Translations under genes and position numbers: made by a program
NCBI GenBank assembly: GCA_945878555.1
Contig: CAMDWI010000011.1
Location: forward strand, 1 to 64,000
DNA: 64,000 nt
Direction of reading: 5' to 3'
Origin: Klebsiella pneumoniae
GTDB lineage: Bacteria > Pseudomonadota > Gammaproteobacteria > Eutrophobiales > Eutrophobiaceae
The notes under the pieces: generated by a model
Database searches by the model: none
The model's input: the letters and a program-made list of their open reading frames with translations, nothing else
Told to the model about the DNA's origin: nothing
Part shown: positions 55,730 to 64,000 of the stretch, piece by piece
Numbering within the stretch: position 1 is the stretch's first letter
Layout of the letters: the number at the start of each line of letters is the position of its first letter

Positions 55730-56709
55730 CGACTACCGGAAAACCGCTACTGATTCTGTTATTGATGGTGCTACTGTCGCCGTCCGCAATCACCGCACAG
55801 GAAAACCCTGTCCCGGGAGACACTGCTGCACCAGCCGATATCACCACAACTGACAAGACCGACGAGCTTGCACTGGCCCCACCTGCGGAGGTTATCGTCG
55901 ACTCCGGCACTGATACCGTGAAAAGTGAATGTCGCCGTATAGATGACAAACTCGGCAGCATCAGTTTCGATGATTGTTTCAATCTGGATCTACAATCAGG
56001 CAGTGGCATCTCTGTCAACAAGGCACCTATCCTGTTAAGGGAATTTCCACCTTTGGCCGGTAAACTGCCGCAAGGCAGGGTTTTGCTACTCGGCGGTGTA
56101 CACGGAGACGAATATTCCTCTGTCAGTATTGTATTCCGCTGGCTGCAAACGCTGGACAAACACCATTCCGGCCTGTTTCACTGGCGTGTCATACCGCTGG
56201 TCAATCCGGACGGTCTGCTCAAGGAAGGCTCAACCCGCACCAACGCCAACGGTGTCGATATCAACCGCAACTTTCCAACCCCGAACTGGGATGCAACCGC
56301 ACTGGATTACTGGATAAACAAGACCAGCAAGAATCCGCGTCATTATCCCGGCCCGCATGCAGCAAGCGAACCGGAGACGGCCTGGCTGGTAGAAGAGATA
56401 GAGAAGTTTGACCCGGATGTAATCGTTTCAGTCCATGCCCCGCATGGCGTGGTTGATTATGATGGCCCGGAAGACGGCCCGTATAAACTCGGACGCCTGT
56501 ACCTGAATCTACTCGGTACCTTTCCCGGGTCACTTGGAAATTATGCCGGTGTCCAGAAAAACATACCTGTCGTTACGATTGAGTTGCCCTATGCGGGGAT
56601 TATGCCTACGCATGTTGAAATATCAAATATCTGGACTGATCTGGTCAGGTGGCTGACCGGAAACATACCCGGCGATAATGCCGTCGCTCAGGAAACAGAT
56701 CCCTCGTAA
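55726..56709 (+). CDS. Exported M14-family zinc peptidase (MpaA-like)
   Basis: 327 residues from ATG 55726, whose TGA overlap with the ubiA stop suggests coupling; ATG 55711 is an alternative. A signal peptide (LLILLLMVLLSPSAITAQ) is followed by a low-complexity linker. The M14 zinc site is GGVHGDEYS (His, Glu) and a later His in VSVHAPHG; substrate residues are in TNANGVDINRNFP, and the catalytic Glu in VVTIELPYAG. Murein tripeptide amidase-like activity or peptide amidation cleavage is plausible for this family. Its last 22 bases overlap the converging L,D-transpeptidase gene. Confidence 0.87.
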   Translation: MTTTGKPLLILLLMVLLSPSAITAQENPVPGDTAAPADITTTDKTDELALAPPAEVIVDSGTDTVKSECRRIDDKLGSISFDDCFNLDLQSGSGISVNKAPILLREFPPLAGKLPQGRVLLLGGVHGDEYSSVSIVFRWLQTLDKHHSGLFHWRVIPLVNPDGLLKEGSTRTNANGVDINRNFPTPNWDATALDYWINKTSKNPRHYPGPHAASEPETAWLVEEIEKFDPDVIVSVHAPHGVVDYDGPEDGPYKLGRLYLNLLGTFPGSLGNYAGVQKNIPVVTIELPYAGIMPTHVEISNIWTDLVRWLTGNIPGDNAVAQETDPS

Positions 56710-57908
56710 ATAATACGCCAGCGACCGTCCTTTTCCATACGCCAGTACTGACGTTTGACAAAATCACGCTTCTGGTTATCACTGCGAAACTGCTGACGGA
56801 AGGTGACTACGATTAGATCAGGTTCACCGGGATACTGAAAAATACTTTTTTCGGTGATACCGACCTTGATGAACTTGCTGGATGGATTGATACGCCGCTT
56901 GTAATCTACCCAACCCTTGTAATCCATGCCCAGCCCGGCGTATTCCGGTGAATAATGGCTCAGATACAAGCCAGCATCACGACTCTCCCAGTCCTTGCGC
57001 CATTGCTCGACCAGCGAGGCATAATTGTCCTGCCGTTTCAGCCACTCGCGTTTGTCCAGCCATTCAATACTCTCGGACAGGATCACCGGCGTATCACCGG
57101 CGAGATAAGGGGCAATTGCATCCAGATTCCCGTTACTCAGGATCACACAACCATCACTGTCGCGGGGCGGCCGGTTCAGGGTATAACTCGGGGTACCGTG
57201 TAACCAGATACCGGACCCGGTACGCCCATGTCGCTTGTCCCAGTCATTCGGGTAATCGATGGGGAACGCACCGGTGCCATAAAAATCCGGCAACTTTTCA
57301 GGATCAATGAACCCGGTAACAAAATAGACGCCTGTCGGGGTTTTCTGGTCACCTTCGGTATATTTGCGCATGCCATTTTTGCCGATGGTTGCATAAAAAT
57401 CATATACCAGTTCCGGCACACCCTCATTATTTCTGTACAGATACAGTCTGGACGCCTGCATGTCGACGACAATGGCGTGCTTCTGGTTTTCGCTCAGCTT
57501 GACCATTGAGGACGGTATCATCTGATCGGCAGGTGGCGGGGACTGATGATATTGCCAGCGCGATCGCGCCTCATCCAGCAAGGCGGAAATCTGCTCATAG
57601 GGCGCCGATTGAAAGTTACCAAATTCACGTATCGGGCGACTCTTGGCCAGCAGCAAGTCAGCGTAGACCAGCTGTGCCAGCCTGTAATTCGGGTACGCCT
57701 TGACGACTACCCCCAGCTTGGCAAGGGCCGTGTCGATCTCCCCTGCCGCTATTTGGTCCAGCGCATCGACCAGCAGCTGTTCATGACTACTGTCCAGTGC
57801 CTGTAAACCAGGTTCACCCTGCGGTGTGGCCATTACCTGCTGGCAGGCACAAATGAGCAGCATACCTGCGAGCTGTTTAATGAGTCTGTTGTATATTAAT
57901 CGTGACAT
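56688..57908 (-). CDS. L,D-transpeptidase with C-terminal NTF2-like domain
   Basis: 406 residues. A signal peptide (QLAGMLLICACQQVMATPQ) starts it, with a helical repeat region at about 35-100. The YkuD catalytic segment is GIWLHGTPSYTLNRPP then RDSDGCVILSN (catalytic Cys, with Asp before Gly where many have His). A C-terminal domain (about 295-405: WRKDWESRDAGLYLSHYS, WRMEKDGRWRIIYEG) is NTF2/Cds6-like. Such enzymes make 3-3 peptidoglycan cross-links or attach proteins. The TPR protein gene lies four bases upstream on the same strand and ends in a similar domain. Confidence 0.88.
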   Translation of the reverse strand: MSRLIYNRLIKQLAGMLLICACQQVMATPQGEPGLQALDSSHEQLLVDALDQIAAGEIDTALAKLGVVVKAYPNYRLAQLVYADLLLAKSRPIREFGNFQSAPYEQISALLDEARSRWQYHQSPPPADQMIPSSMVKLSENQKHAIVVDMQASRLYLYRNNEGVPELVYDFYATIGKNGMRKYTEGDQKTPTGVYFVTGFIDPEKLPDFYGTGAFPIDYPNDWDKRHGRTGSGIWLHGTPSYTLNRPPRDSDGCVILSNGNLDAIAPYLAGDTPVILSESIEWLDKREWLKRQDNYASLVEQWRKDWESRDAGLYLSHYSPEYAGLGMDYKGWVDYKRRINPSSKFIKVGITEKSIFQYPGEPDLIVVTFRQQFRSDNQKRDFVKRQYWRMEKDGRWRIIYEGSVS

Positions 57909-57912
57909 AAGG

Positions 57913-59085
57913 CTAGGTTGTTTGCTCCTGGACTATCTGCCATCTGTTATTTTCCAGCTTCAGTATCAGCGTTTTCTTTACACGGTCGCTATAGACATCT
58001 GACTGGTAGTTCTGGGTAAATGTCGCCCTTGCATTCGTATTGGTGGTCAGCTCCACGACCAGATCTGCAATCGTAACCTTGATTGAACCGGGCTGGGAGA
58101 GCCGTTTTTGCCGCAACAATCGCCATTGTTCAATCGACCTGCCTTCCGGAGGAATAAAATCACCCGCATAAAATGCGAGATAACCGTTAATGTCCTGTGC
58201 CGACCAGGCTGCAGACCACTCAATAACCGACTGCTTGACCGCAGCAACCGTCAGCACTTGCGTCTGCGCGCCAGACGGGGACTGCGCAGCAGGCTGTTTG
58301 ACGGCAACCTCGGACACCGGCGGTGTTACTGCAACCGGCCGGGGTGGTGCATCGACCCTGGCCACCTGTACCTGAGGGGGCGTTTCCACTTCCTTTACCG
58401 GTACCGGCGAGGCCTTCAGGGGTACGGGGGTTGCCTCGCTGACTACCGGGGGATTGGCAGGTGCTGCATTGCCTGCTATCTGTACCGGTTCAGTCGACCT
58501 TGCGATCTGCGGCTCCGACTCATCGCTGACCGCGACCCGTGCGGGCGCAGCTGCAATGATAGTTTGCGGCTGTGAGAACAGTTCATTCACCAGCGAAAGC
58601 TTGGCCTTGGCGGTATTGTTATCCCGGTCCAGTTCCAGCGCCTGGTTGTAAGCCTGACTGGCCAGCTTTGCGTAGATGTCTCCGATATTCTCATGCGCCG
58701 TTGCATAGGCCGGATGCGTATTTATTGCTTGCTCCAGTGCGACCCTCGCCTTCTCAAAATCTCCCTTGGAGGCGTATATCACCGCCAGATTGTTATACGG
58801 CTCAGGCAGTTCAGGGTTGGTACGGGTTATTTCAGTAAAGATGGCCAGTGCCTGGTCCAGCTTCTCCTGACGGGTCAGGATCAGCCCTTTGAGAAAACGG
58901 TAACTTACATTATTCGCGTCTTCGGCGAGCTCGCCGTTTGTCATTACCAGCGCCTGATCGAGCTTGCCCTCGGCAATTAGCCTCTGCACCTGTGCCGGGT
59001 CCGCCAGCAATGCACCGGAATATATCGATATGTGCAGGCAGACCAGCGACACCGCAGCCAGTCTGAATTGGGACAGATTCTTCAT
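57913..59085 (-). CDS. Exported TPR protein with NTF2-like C-terminal domain
   Basis: 390 residues; the ATG at 59085 is preferred over the GTG at 59091. A signal peptide (RLAAVSLVCLHISIYSGALL) is followed by four to five TPR units (about 30-165: LDQALAIFTEI, PYNNLAVIYASKGDFEKAR). A Pro/Val/Ala-rich linker (about 185-280) and a C-terminal NTF2-like domain (WSAAWSAQDINGYLAFYAG, LILKLENNRWQIVQEQ) follow. That domain resembles the end of the adjacent L,D-transpeptidase, pointing to a shared partner or substrate in the cell envelope. Confidence 0.8.
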   Translation of the reverse strand: MKNLSQFRLAAVSLVCLHISIYSGALLADPAQVQRLIAEGKLDQALVMTNGELAEDANNVSYRFLKGLILTRQEKLDQALAIFTEITRTNPELPEPYNNLAVIYASKGDFEKARVALEQAINTHPAYATAHENIGDIYAKLASQAYNQALELDRDNNTAKAKLSLVNELFSQPQTIIAAAPARVAVSDESEPQIARSTEPVQIAGNAAPANPPVVSEATPVPLKASPVPVKEVETPPQVQVARVDAPPRPVAVTPPVSEVAVKQPAAQSPSGAQTQVLTVAAVKQSVIEWSAAWSAQDINGYLAFYAGDFIPPEGRSIEQWRLLRQKRLSQPGSIKVTIADLVVELTTNTNARATFTQNYQSDVYSDRVKKTLILKLENNRWQIVQEQTT

Positions 59086-59138
59086 TATCACCCGGGTATA
59101 TCCCCTTGATTGCTACGGATTTTGCAGCTGATTCTACA

Positions 59139-59930
59139 TTATAATACAGGGTCAGGGCTATACTCGGTAGCGGATGTGTCCTTGCACGGGACCGGGGTCG
59201 ATTCATATCTGGCCGGATAGGCGTCGGGAAGTTGTGCAAGCAGGCCACTGGTATCGGCGATTTTTACATCCAGCGTATAGATTTTTTTGACATCCGCGTA
59301 TGGCACGACGACCGGCACATACCCCTTTTCTTTCAGCTCTTCCAGGCGATTGTTGACTGCCTCGCGGCTGGAAAACAGACCAAGAGAAATGGCATTCTGC
59401 AAGTCTCCACGATTGATCAGTCTGAAATCGCCTATGCCCTTTTTCTGCATTTCATCCAGTATGGCCATCGCATTTTCACGTGACGGTTGCGGGGCCAGAT
59501 AGATCCAGAACAGTTGCTTGCCCTGTTCTTCCACGTACGCGGACTCGCTGGTGGCATTCCTTGCAGTAAACCACTGTTGCAAGGTCAGCATCTGGTCCTC
59601 ATCCATCAGTGGCCCGTAATGGTAACAGGTGTAGGTGACGATAGTTGTATCTGCCTCGGTCATGTTGATTTCGGGCAGATCTGTGACCAGCTCACCCACC
59701 GGCAGACCCGGTTCAGCAGGTTCAGTCATGGCAACGTCGTCCATGCCCGTATCTATCGTCCTCGGTTCCGGAGGTTCTGACAACTCTTCCAGCAGCTTCA
59801 GCTGTTGGGCCGAGGCGGGCACCGGCAACACTGAAGCGGCTTGCCGATGACGTATGCCTGTCTCACGGTCAAGTTCCCAGCCAAAATAAACAACGTTAGC
59901 TACTAGCAGTAATATGAATATCCATCTCAT
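59139..59930 (-). CDS. SPOR-domain inner membrane protein
   Basis: 263 residues from the ATG at 59930 (MRWIFILLLVANVVYFGWEL), a single N-terminal membrane helix. A periplasmic acidic linker and a C-terminal SPOR-type domain (about 165-235: LFWIYLAPQPSRENAMAI, AISLGLFSSREAVNNRLEELK) follow. SPOR domains bind denuded peptidoglycan at the septum. It follows coaX closely; birA-coaX-SPOR is a recurrent order. Confidence 0.82.
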   Translation of the reverse strand: MRWIFILLLVANVVYFGWELDRETGIRHRQAASVLPVPASAQQLKLLEELSEPPEPRTIDTGMDDVAMTEPAEPGLPVGELVTDLPEINMTEADTTIVTYTCYHYGPLMDEDQMLTLQQWFTARNATSESAYVEEQGKQLFWIYLAPQPSRENAMAILDEMQKKGIGDFRLINRGDLQNAISLGLFSSREAVNNRLEELKEKGYVPVVVPYADVKKIYTLDVKIADTSGLLAQLPDAYPARYESTPVPCKDTSATEYSPDPVL

Positions 59931-59931
59931 C

Positions 59932-60669
59932 TCAGCTATTTCCAACCAGACGCATGCCTTCTATCACCAGCATCGGCTCATGCAGATACTCGATATCCAG
60001 CAACGGCATGATCGCTTCCGCACCGCCGCCGGTAATCAGACATCGATATTGACGGTTTGTTGTGGTGTTGACTGATCGCATTATGTATCCGATAAATGCG
60101 GTGATGGCACAAGTCGTCCCGTTATAAACACACTCATCCGTAGTACGGCCTGGCTGACCGGTAAACCGGTATTCACCCGTAAGGGTAATCTGTCCCGTGC
60201 GCTGCATCAGGGCCTGCTGCATCATGTAAGTACCCGGAATAATGTAACCACCGAGATGAACACCGTCTGCGGTGACCAGATCAGCGGTCACTGCACTGCC
60301 GCAATCTATCACGCACACGTCGTCCCTGTATTTATTCCAGCCCGCTATCAATGCCAGCCAACGATCCACACCCAGCCGGGACGGATCGGCGTAGGCATTG
60401 GTAACACCACAAATCGAGCGCGTGGAAAGCAGGAATTCCGGTGCAAGCGACCAGAGCTGCTGGCACTGCTCGGTCAGGATATCGGCCACGGCGTGTCCTG
60501 CAACATTGGCGATGAGTACCCGGGATGGCCTCTGTATCCCTGAGGCATATTCACGAAACAGGGCGGCCAGTGTTTCCGGTGTGTAGTAACAGGCAATCAG
60601 CCTGCCGGGTTGTGTATCATCGGTGACCAGACGAATGCGGCTGTTACCGGTGTCAATATAGAGGTTCAT
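59932..60669 (-). CDS. coaX: Type III pantothenate kinase
   Basis: 245 residues. The ASKHA-type phosphate motifs are seen in YIDTGNSRIRL and VIDCGSAVTADLV, with GVDRWLALIAGW between. CoaX phosphorylates pantothenate at the start of coenzyme A synthesis, needs a monovalent cation and is insensitive to CoA feedback. Its start overlaps the birA stop by four bases. Confidence 0.95.
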   Translation of the reverse strand: MNLYIDTGNSRIRLVTDDTQPGRLIACYYTPETLAALFREYASGIQRPSRVLIANVAGHAVADILTEQCQQLWSLAPEFLLSTRSICGVTNAYADPSRLGVDRWLALIAGWNKYRDDVCVIDCGSAVTADLVTADGVHLGGYIIPGTYMMQQALMQRTGQITLTGEYRFTGQPGRTTDECVYNGTTCAITAFIGYIMRSVNTTTNRQYRCLITGGGAEAIMPLLDIEYLHEPMLVIEGMRLVGNS

Positions 60670-61646
60670 GCAGTGACTCTCAATGATAAATCCCCGCTGC
60701 TGAACCGGGACAGGTTGCCATTTACCGACATGATCAGAAATCCGTTTTCATCAATATCAACTACCTTGCCACTAATGCTGCCGGTAGACTGCAACAAGAC
60801 CGCGTTGTTACCGCAGGTAATGTCGAGTGCACGCCATTTGTCTATGTAACTCCGGAAACCCTTCTGTTCATAACTGTTCAGCAGGGCAAATAAACGATTA
60901 ATGATACTGGCTGCCAGATGATTACGTGATGGCCGCTCTCCACACACATGTGAAAGATCGGTTACCTTCTGCTGTATATGTGCGGCAAGACCTTCCGGCA
61001 TCGCCACATTGATGCCGATTCCAATAATGACATCAACGGCACCGGCAAGTTGTCCACGAGACTCTATGAGGATACCGCCGAGCTTCGCAGATTCATGCAC
61101 GAGGTCATTCGGCCATTTCAATCTGACCCCGTGTGCACCACAATCAGCAAGTGCCTCTGCCAGTACAACACCGGTAGCAAGTGAAAGTGCTGACAGGCTT
61201 GCCGGCACGCTATCGAAATGCCAACCTATGGAAAGATAAAGGCCGGCTCCCGGGGCCCCCAGCCAGACGTTGTTACCACGACCACGGCCTTCAGTCTGGT
61301 ATTCAGCGAATACCACATGTGCATGGATGGGACGCTGCATGGATTGTTCACGTAACAGCAGATTGGTCGAGGCGAGCTGATAAAATACCGAAAGATCTTT
61401 CAGCGAGTTTGCGACAGGCACGGTCAGCCCGGAACGGATGGCATTGGTATCCAGCATCTCCACCGGAGCTGCGAGCCGATAACCCTTGCCCCGGACTGCA
61501 AGCAGTTCTGCGCCCTTGCCCCGCAGGCTGTCGAGGTGTTTCCAGATTGCGGCACGGCTGACACCCATACTGTCAGCAAGCTCCTGTCCGGAATGAAACC
61601 GGCCATCTGCCAGGATCCGGAACAGGCCGGATTCGCTGATTTTCAT
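60666..61646 (-). CDS. birA: Biotin-protein ligase/biotin repressor BirA
   Basis: 326 residues. An N-terminal winged helix (LADGRFHSGQELADSMGVSRAAIWKHL in part) is followed by the ligase: EGRGRGNNVW (biotin loop), LKWPNDLV and GILIESRGQLAG. The C-terminal SH3-like domain is present. The DNA-binding domain indicates that it also represses biotin genes. It leads the birA-coaX-SPOR operon. Confidence 0.95.
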   Translation of the reverse strand: MKISESGLFRILADGRFHSGQELADSMGVSRAAIWKHLDSLRGKGAELLAVRGKGYRLAAPVEMLDTNAIRSGLTVPVANSLKDLSVFYQLASTNLLLREQSMQRPIHAHVVFAEYQTEGRGRGNNVWLGAPGAGLYLSIGWHFDSVPASLSALSLATGVVLAEALADCGAHGVRLKWPNDLVHESAKLGGILIESRGQLAGAVDVIIGIGINVAMPEGLAAHIQQKVTDLSHVCGERPSRNHLAASIINRLFALLNSYEQKGFRSYIDKWRALDITCGNNAVLLQSTGSISGKVVDIDENGFLIMSVNGNLSRFSSGDLSLRVTA

Positions 61647-61673
61647 CCAGCCACACCCGCAGACAGCACGCTG

Positions 61674-63467
61674 TTACCGATCCTTGTCGTCAGCACCGGT
61701 GACGTCAAAGATATCATCTGATGAGCTGTTCACAGAGGGACGCAAGGTAGCGTCATCTTCTTCAATACCGGTAAACTTGTCCGGCATCAGTGTTTCATCA
61801 TCACGGACGGGACCCGACGCATTGACCAAAGCCGGCTTGGTGACCACGCTGGCGTTGTGATCAGGCATCAATGTGACCTCATCACTTTCCGGGACCAGAT
61901 CATCACCGGCGGCATTAAAGCCCGGCATCAGTGTCTCGTCGGGCTTGCCAGACGGGGGCTGCACTGGCGCAGCATCACCACCGGTGAAATCAAAATCAAG
62001 ATCAAACCCGTCGTTACCGAGACTCGATTTGACCGCCTCAATATCAATTTCCACCTGCTCGGCAGCAATACCTCCCGCGACTGCGGCCACAGCGGCCGGT
62101 TCGGCGAGTCGGGTCTTGCCGGCCTCTTCCATGTCGGGCATGACAAAATCAAACTCTACCTTGTGCAAACGTATCCGGTCACCGTGCTTCAGGCGAACTT
62201 CGCTGGTGATACGGACATCATTGACAAAGGTGCCGTTGATACTGCCCTGATCCATAATCCAGTAGGCATAGTCCTTGTATTCAATGGTCGCATGACGACG
62301 GCCAATCGTGGATTCGGGAATAACTATATAATCAAGATGCTCCACATCCTTGCCTGCAACACGACCAAACATGGTCGGTTTCTGGCCGAGTTTGTATTGC
62401 GCCGAGGAAGTCACGCCGTTCAGATCAAACAGGTAGGCCTCGCTGACGACAGCTGCAGCGGCCTGTTTGTAAATGCGCCCGCGTTTTACCAGCAGGAATA
62501 TCAGTCCGCCCAATGTCAACATCAGCATGACGGCGGCGACAAGAATGATTACCGAACGGGTACGTTCTTCCTGTCCCGCAGGCTTTGCAGCGGGCGCGAC
62601 CGTTGATGATGCACTGATTGGAGGAGGTGGTGGAGGCTCGATGGCCACCGGAGCTGCTACAGCAGGTGATTCTGCCCGGACCGGACCGGCCTGTTGCTGC
62701 ATGTAATCCAGAACACCTGTAAACGCCCCGGGAAAATCGGCGGCACTGGCTACACGTACAGACTCTCCGCCGGTTTTCAGTGACAGCGTACTGACCAGTT
62801 CAGAATCGGCCGCACCGGCAAAGCCCATCCCGTAAATCCGGATCCCGTCCGCCGCAATATCCACTGCCAGTGACTGCTGTAACCAGGCGGTGCGTTGCGT
62901 GTCATTACTTTCACTGCCAGTCTCTACATCACCATCCGTCATAAACACGATGTATTTGTCCGCATTACTGCGGCCGCTGACCTTCAGCTCCGAGACGGCG
63001 CGTTCGATGGCCGCCGGGCTGTCTGAAAACTGACCGTTGTAGTCGAGGCCCGCAAGTGCACCAATAATACGTTCACGGTTTTCCAGAGTCGCCGGTATCA
63101 GTGGCAGGGCCTGCTTCACCGTCTGGTCAAATATGAATATGCCTATGTTCGTTGTCTCGTCCAGTTTCGCCACAAACCCGGTAACTGCCCCGACCAGTTG
63201 AGACTGCGGGTCATTCGTTTTCATGCTGCCTGAGTTATCCAGGATCAGGACTATGTCGCTACCCACCGTCGGTAACTGCATTGCCGCAAGTTCGGCCACA
63301 TCAACAACAGAGGTCGTGTCCGGCAATATGGCCGGTTCCGGTACGACCAGATTCGGCATCGACACCGCCGGGTCTATCGCTGGTGTAGCCTCGTTCTGGG
63401 CATACAGGGGAGTGGCCGTGATGACGGAAACAAGAAACAGGCTGGCGGTGATTCGTAAGACTGACAT
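61674..63467 (-). CDS. Membrane protein with VWA and FHA domains
   Basis: 597 residues from the ATG at 63467. A signal peptide (RITASLFLVSVITATPLYA) is followed by a VWA domain with an intact metal site (LILDNSGSMKTND, later MTDGD), a Pro-rich linker and one membrane helix (SVIILVAAVMLMLTLGGLIF). The cytoplasmic part carries an FHA domain (MFGRVAGKD, STIGRRHATIEY, GSINGTFVND) with all phosphothreonine-binding landmarks. The tail has four copies of a TLMP-type motif in an acidic setting. A link between periplasmic binding and Ser/Thr phosphorylation is plausible; no kinase is nearby. Confidence 0.86.
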   Translation of the reverse strand: MSVLRITASLFLVSVITATPLYAQNEATPAIDPAVSMPNLVVPEPAILPDTTSVVDVAELAAMQLPTVGSDIVLILDNSGSMKTNDPQSQLVGAVTGFVAKLDETTNIGIFIFDQTVKQALPLIPATLENRERIIGALAGLDYNGQFSDSPAAIERAVSELKVSGRSNADKYIVFMTDGDVETGSESNDTQRTAWLQQSLAVDIAADGIRIYGMGFAGAADSELVSTLSLKTGGESVRVASAADFPGAFTGVLDYMQQQAGPVRAESPAVAAPVAIEPPPPPPISASSTVAPAAKPAGQEERTRSVIILVAAVMLMLTLGGLIFLLVKRGRIYKQAAAAVVSEAYLFDLNGVTSSAQYKLGQKPTMFGRVAGKDVEHLDYIVIPESTIGRRHATIEYKDYAYWIMDQGSINGTFVNDVRITSEVRLKHGDRIRLHKVEFDFVMPDMEEAGKTRLAEPAAVAAVAGGIAAEQVEIDIEAVKSSLGNDGFDLDFDFTGGDAAPVQPPSGKPDETLMPGFNAAGDDLVPESDEVTLMPDHNASVVTKPALVNASGPVRDDETLMPDKFTGIEEDDATLRPSVNSSSDDIFDVTGADDKDR

Positions 63468-63533
63468 TGTTTTATTATACCTGTAATGTAAGAGCCGTCT
63501 AACAATCATATCGTCATGCTCTCCCCGTCACGT

Positions 63534-64000
63534 TCACCGGGGAAGATCGGTGGCAACCGGACGTCCCGGGACGCTGCACCATTCACTCCAGGAACCGGCA
63601 TATAACCTGGGCATGTCCAGCCCGGCATAACAGGCTGCCAACAGATTATGGCAGGCAGTTACACCGGAACCACAATAAAACACCGCATCAGCGGGTGCGG
63701 TTCCGGCCAGGACTGACATCAGTTTTTCACGTAACTCCGCGGCTGACCGGAACTTCCCTGTCTCATTTATATTCTGTTTCCAGAAATAATTGACTGCTCC
63801 AGGGATATGGCCGGCCACCGGGTCTATCGGTTCTGTGATACCTCGATAACGATCCGGTTCCCGTGAATCGACCAGCAAGCTATCCAGTGGAAAGTCTGAC
63901 AACTGCACCCGCCGATCCGGATTTGCTGAACCCTGAAAAACATGTGGCACGTTATGGTTTATCTGCCGTTCGGTCGGATACGCATCAGCCAACCATGCCT
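63534..64000 (-). CDS. sseA: Sulfurtransferase (rhodanese/SseA type), C-terminal part
   Basis: About 155 residues of the C-terminal rhodanese domain; the gene continues beyond the right edge. The active-site loop CGSGVTAC with its catalytic Cys matches 3-mercaptopyruvate sulfurtransferases, as do VDSREPDRYRG, DPVAGHIPGAVNYFW and LYAGSWSEWC. It transfers sulfane sulfur to thiols or cyanide. The frame stays open to base 64000 (WLADAYPTE), so the apparent start at 63992 is not real. Confidence 0.92.
   Translation of the reverse strand, partial: AWLADAYPTERQINHNVPHVFQGSANPDRRVQLSDFPLDSLLVDSREPDRYRGITEPIDPVAGHIPGAVNYFWKQNINETGKFRSAAELREKLMSVLAGTAPADAVFYCGSGVTACHNLLAACYAGLDMPRLYAGSWSEWCSVPGRPVATDLPR

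Noticed and set aside
61857-62606. 249-residue plus-strand frame opposite the VWA-FHA gene
   Set aside because: The opposite strand encodes clear FHA and membrane segments; this frame has no start signal or family.

Overview
The window looks like a chromosomal segment of a gammaproteobacterium. The evidence is the gene content and order: gmk-rpoZ-spoT-ridA-recG-ubiA, divergent rph/yicC, coq7 next to rplM-rpsI, a DegQ-type protease, zapE, oxyR, and birA-coaX followed by a SPOR protein. Two PEP-CTERM proteins, a sulfite reductase and several c-di-GMP and two-component proteins suggest an environmental, surface-associated lineage. No species can be named from the sequence. All product calls come from reading translated motifs; no database search was possible.

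Layout. 0-13 kb: end of ssb, a PAS-GGDEF-EAL protein, an LplT-like transporter, pyruvate kinase, an ECF sigma factor divergent from an exported amidase-like protein, cysI with its DUF934 partner, and zapE. 13-19 kb is accessory: a WYL regulator, two unrecognised proteins around an exported HIRAN protein, an ORF6N protein, one orphan type I-C-like CRISPR repeat, a broken toxin-antitoxin locus fused into one ORF, and an intact Phd/VapC pair with a double operator. 19-28 kb is backbone: MFS, radical SAM protein, rmuC, HAD phosphatase, oxyR, degQ, hsp20 with a textbook heat-shock promoter, coq7 and rplM-rpsI.

28.07-38.42 kb is the most unusual part. It starts at an intact tRNA-Gln(CUG) and ends at a decayed copy of the same tRNA 3' end. 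It is visibly AT-rich for much of its length and carries four same-orientation copies of a ~161-bp element (A-D) whose ends form an inverted repeat resembling IS21-family termini. Between the copies lie short cargo modules: a two-gene unknown operon (one product with an R-x4-H motif), a DUF1524/HNH nuclease fragment cut by copy C, a transposase remnant cut by the same copy, and a membrane DUF2914 protein with a tRNA-Arg 3' fragment. Just outside the array are an R-x4-H (HEPN-like) protein and a SIR2-like protein that may form a two-gene defence unit. No integrase or transposase is intact, so this looks like a decaying defence/mobile island.

38.5-45.3 kb is a signalling cluster: a 1248-aa CHASE3-PAS-PAS-kinase-REC-REC-Hpt protein translationally coupled to a REC-kinase, and a divergent membrane protein with a kinase ATPase domain but no phospho-acceptor histidine. 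45.3-64 kb is backbone housekeeping: hemW-rdgB-rph, yicC-gmk-rpoZ-spoT-ridA-recG-ubiA with an M14 peptidase, an L,D-transpeptidase with a TPR partner sharing its C-terminal domain, birA-coaX-SPOR, a VWA-FHA membrane protein, and the end of a sulfurtransferase that runs off the window.
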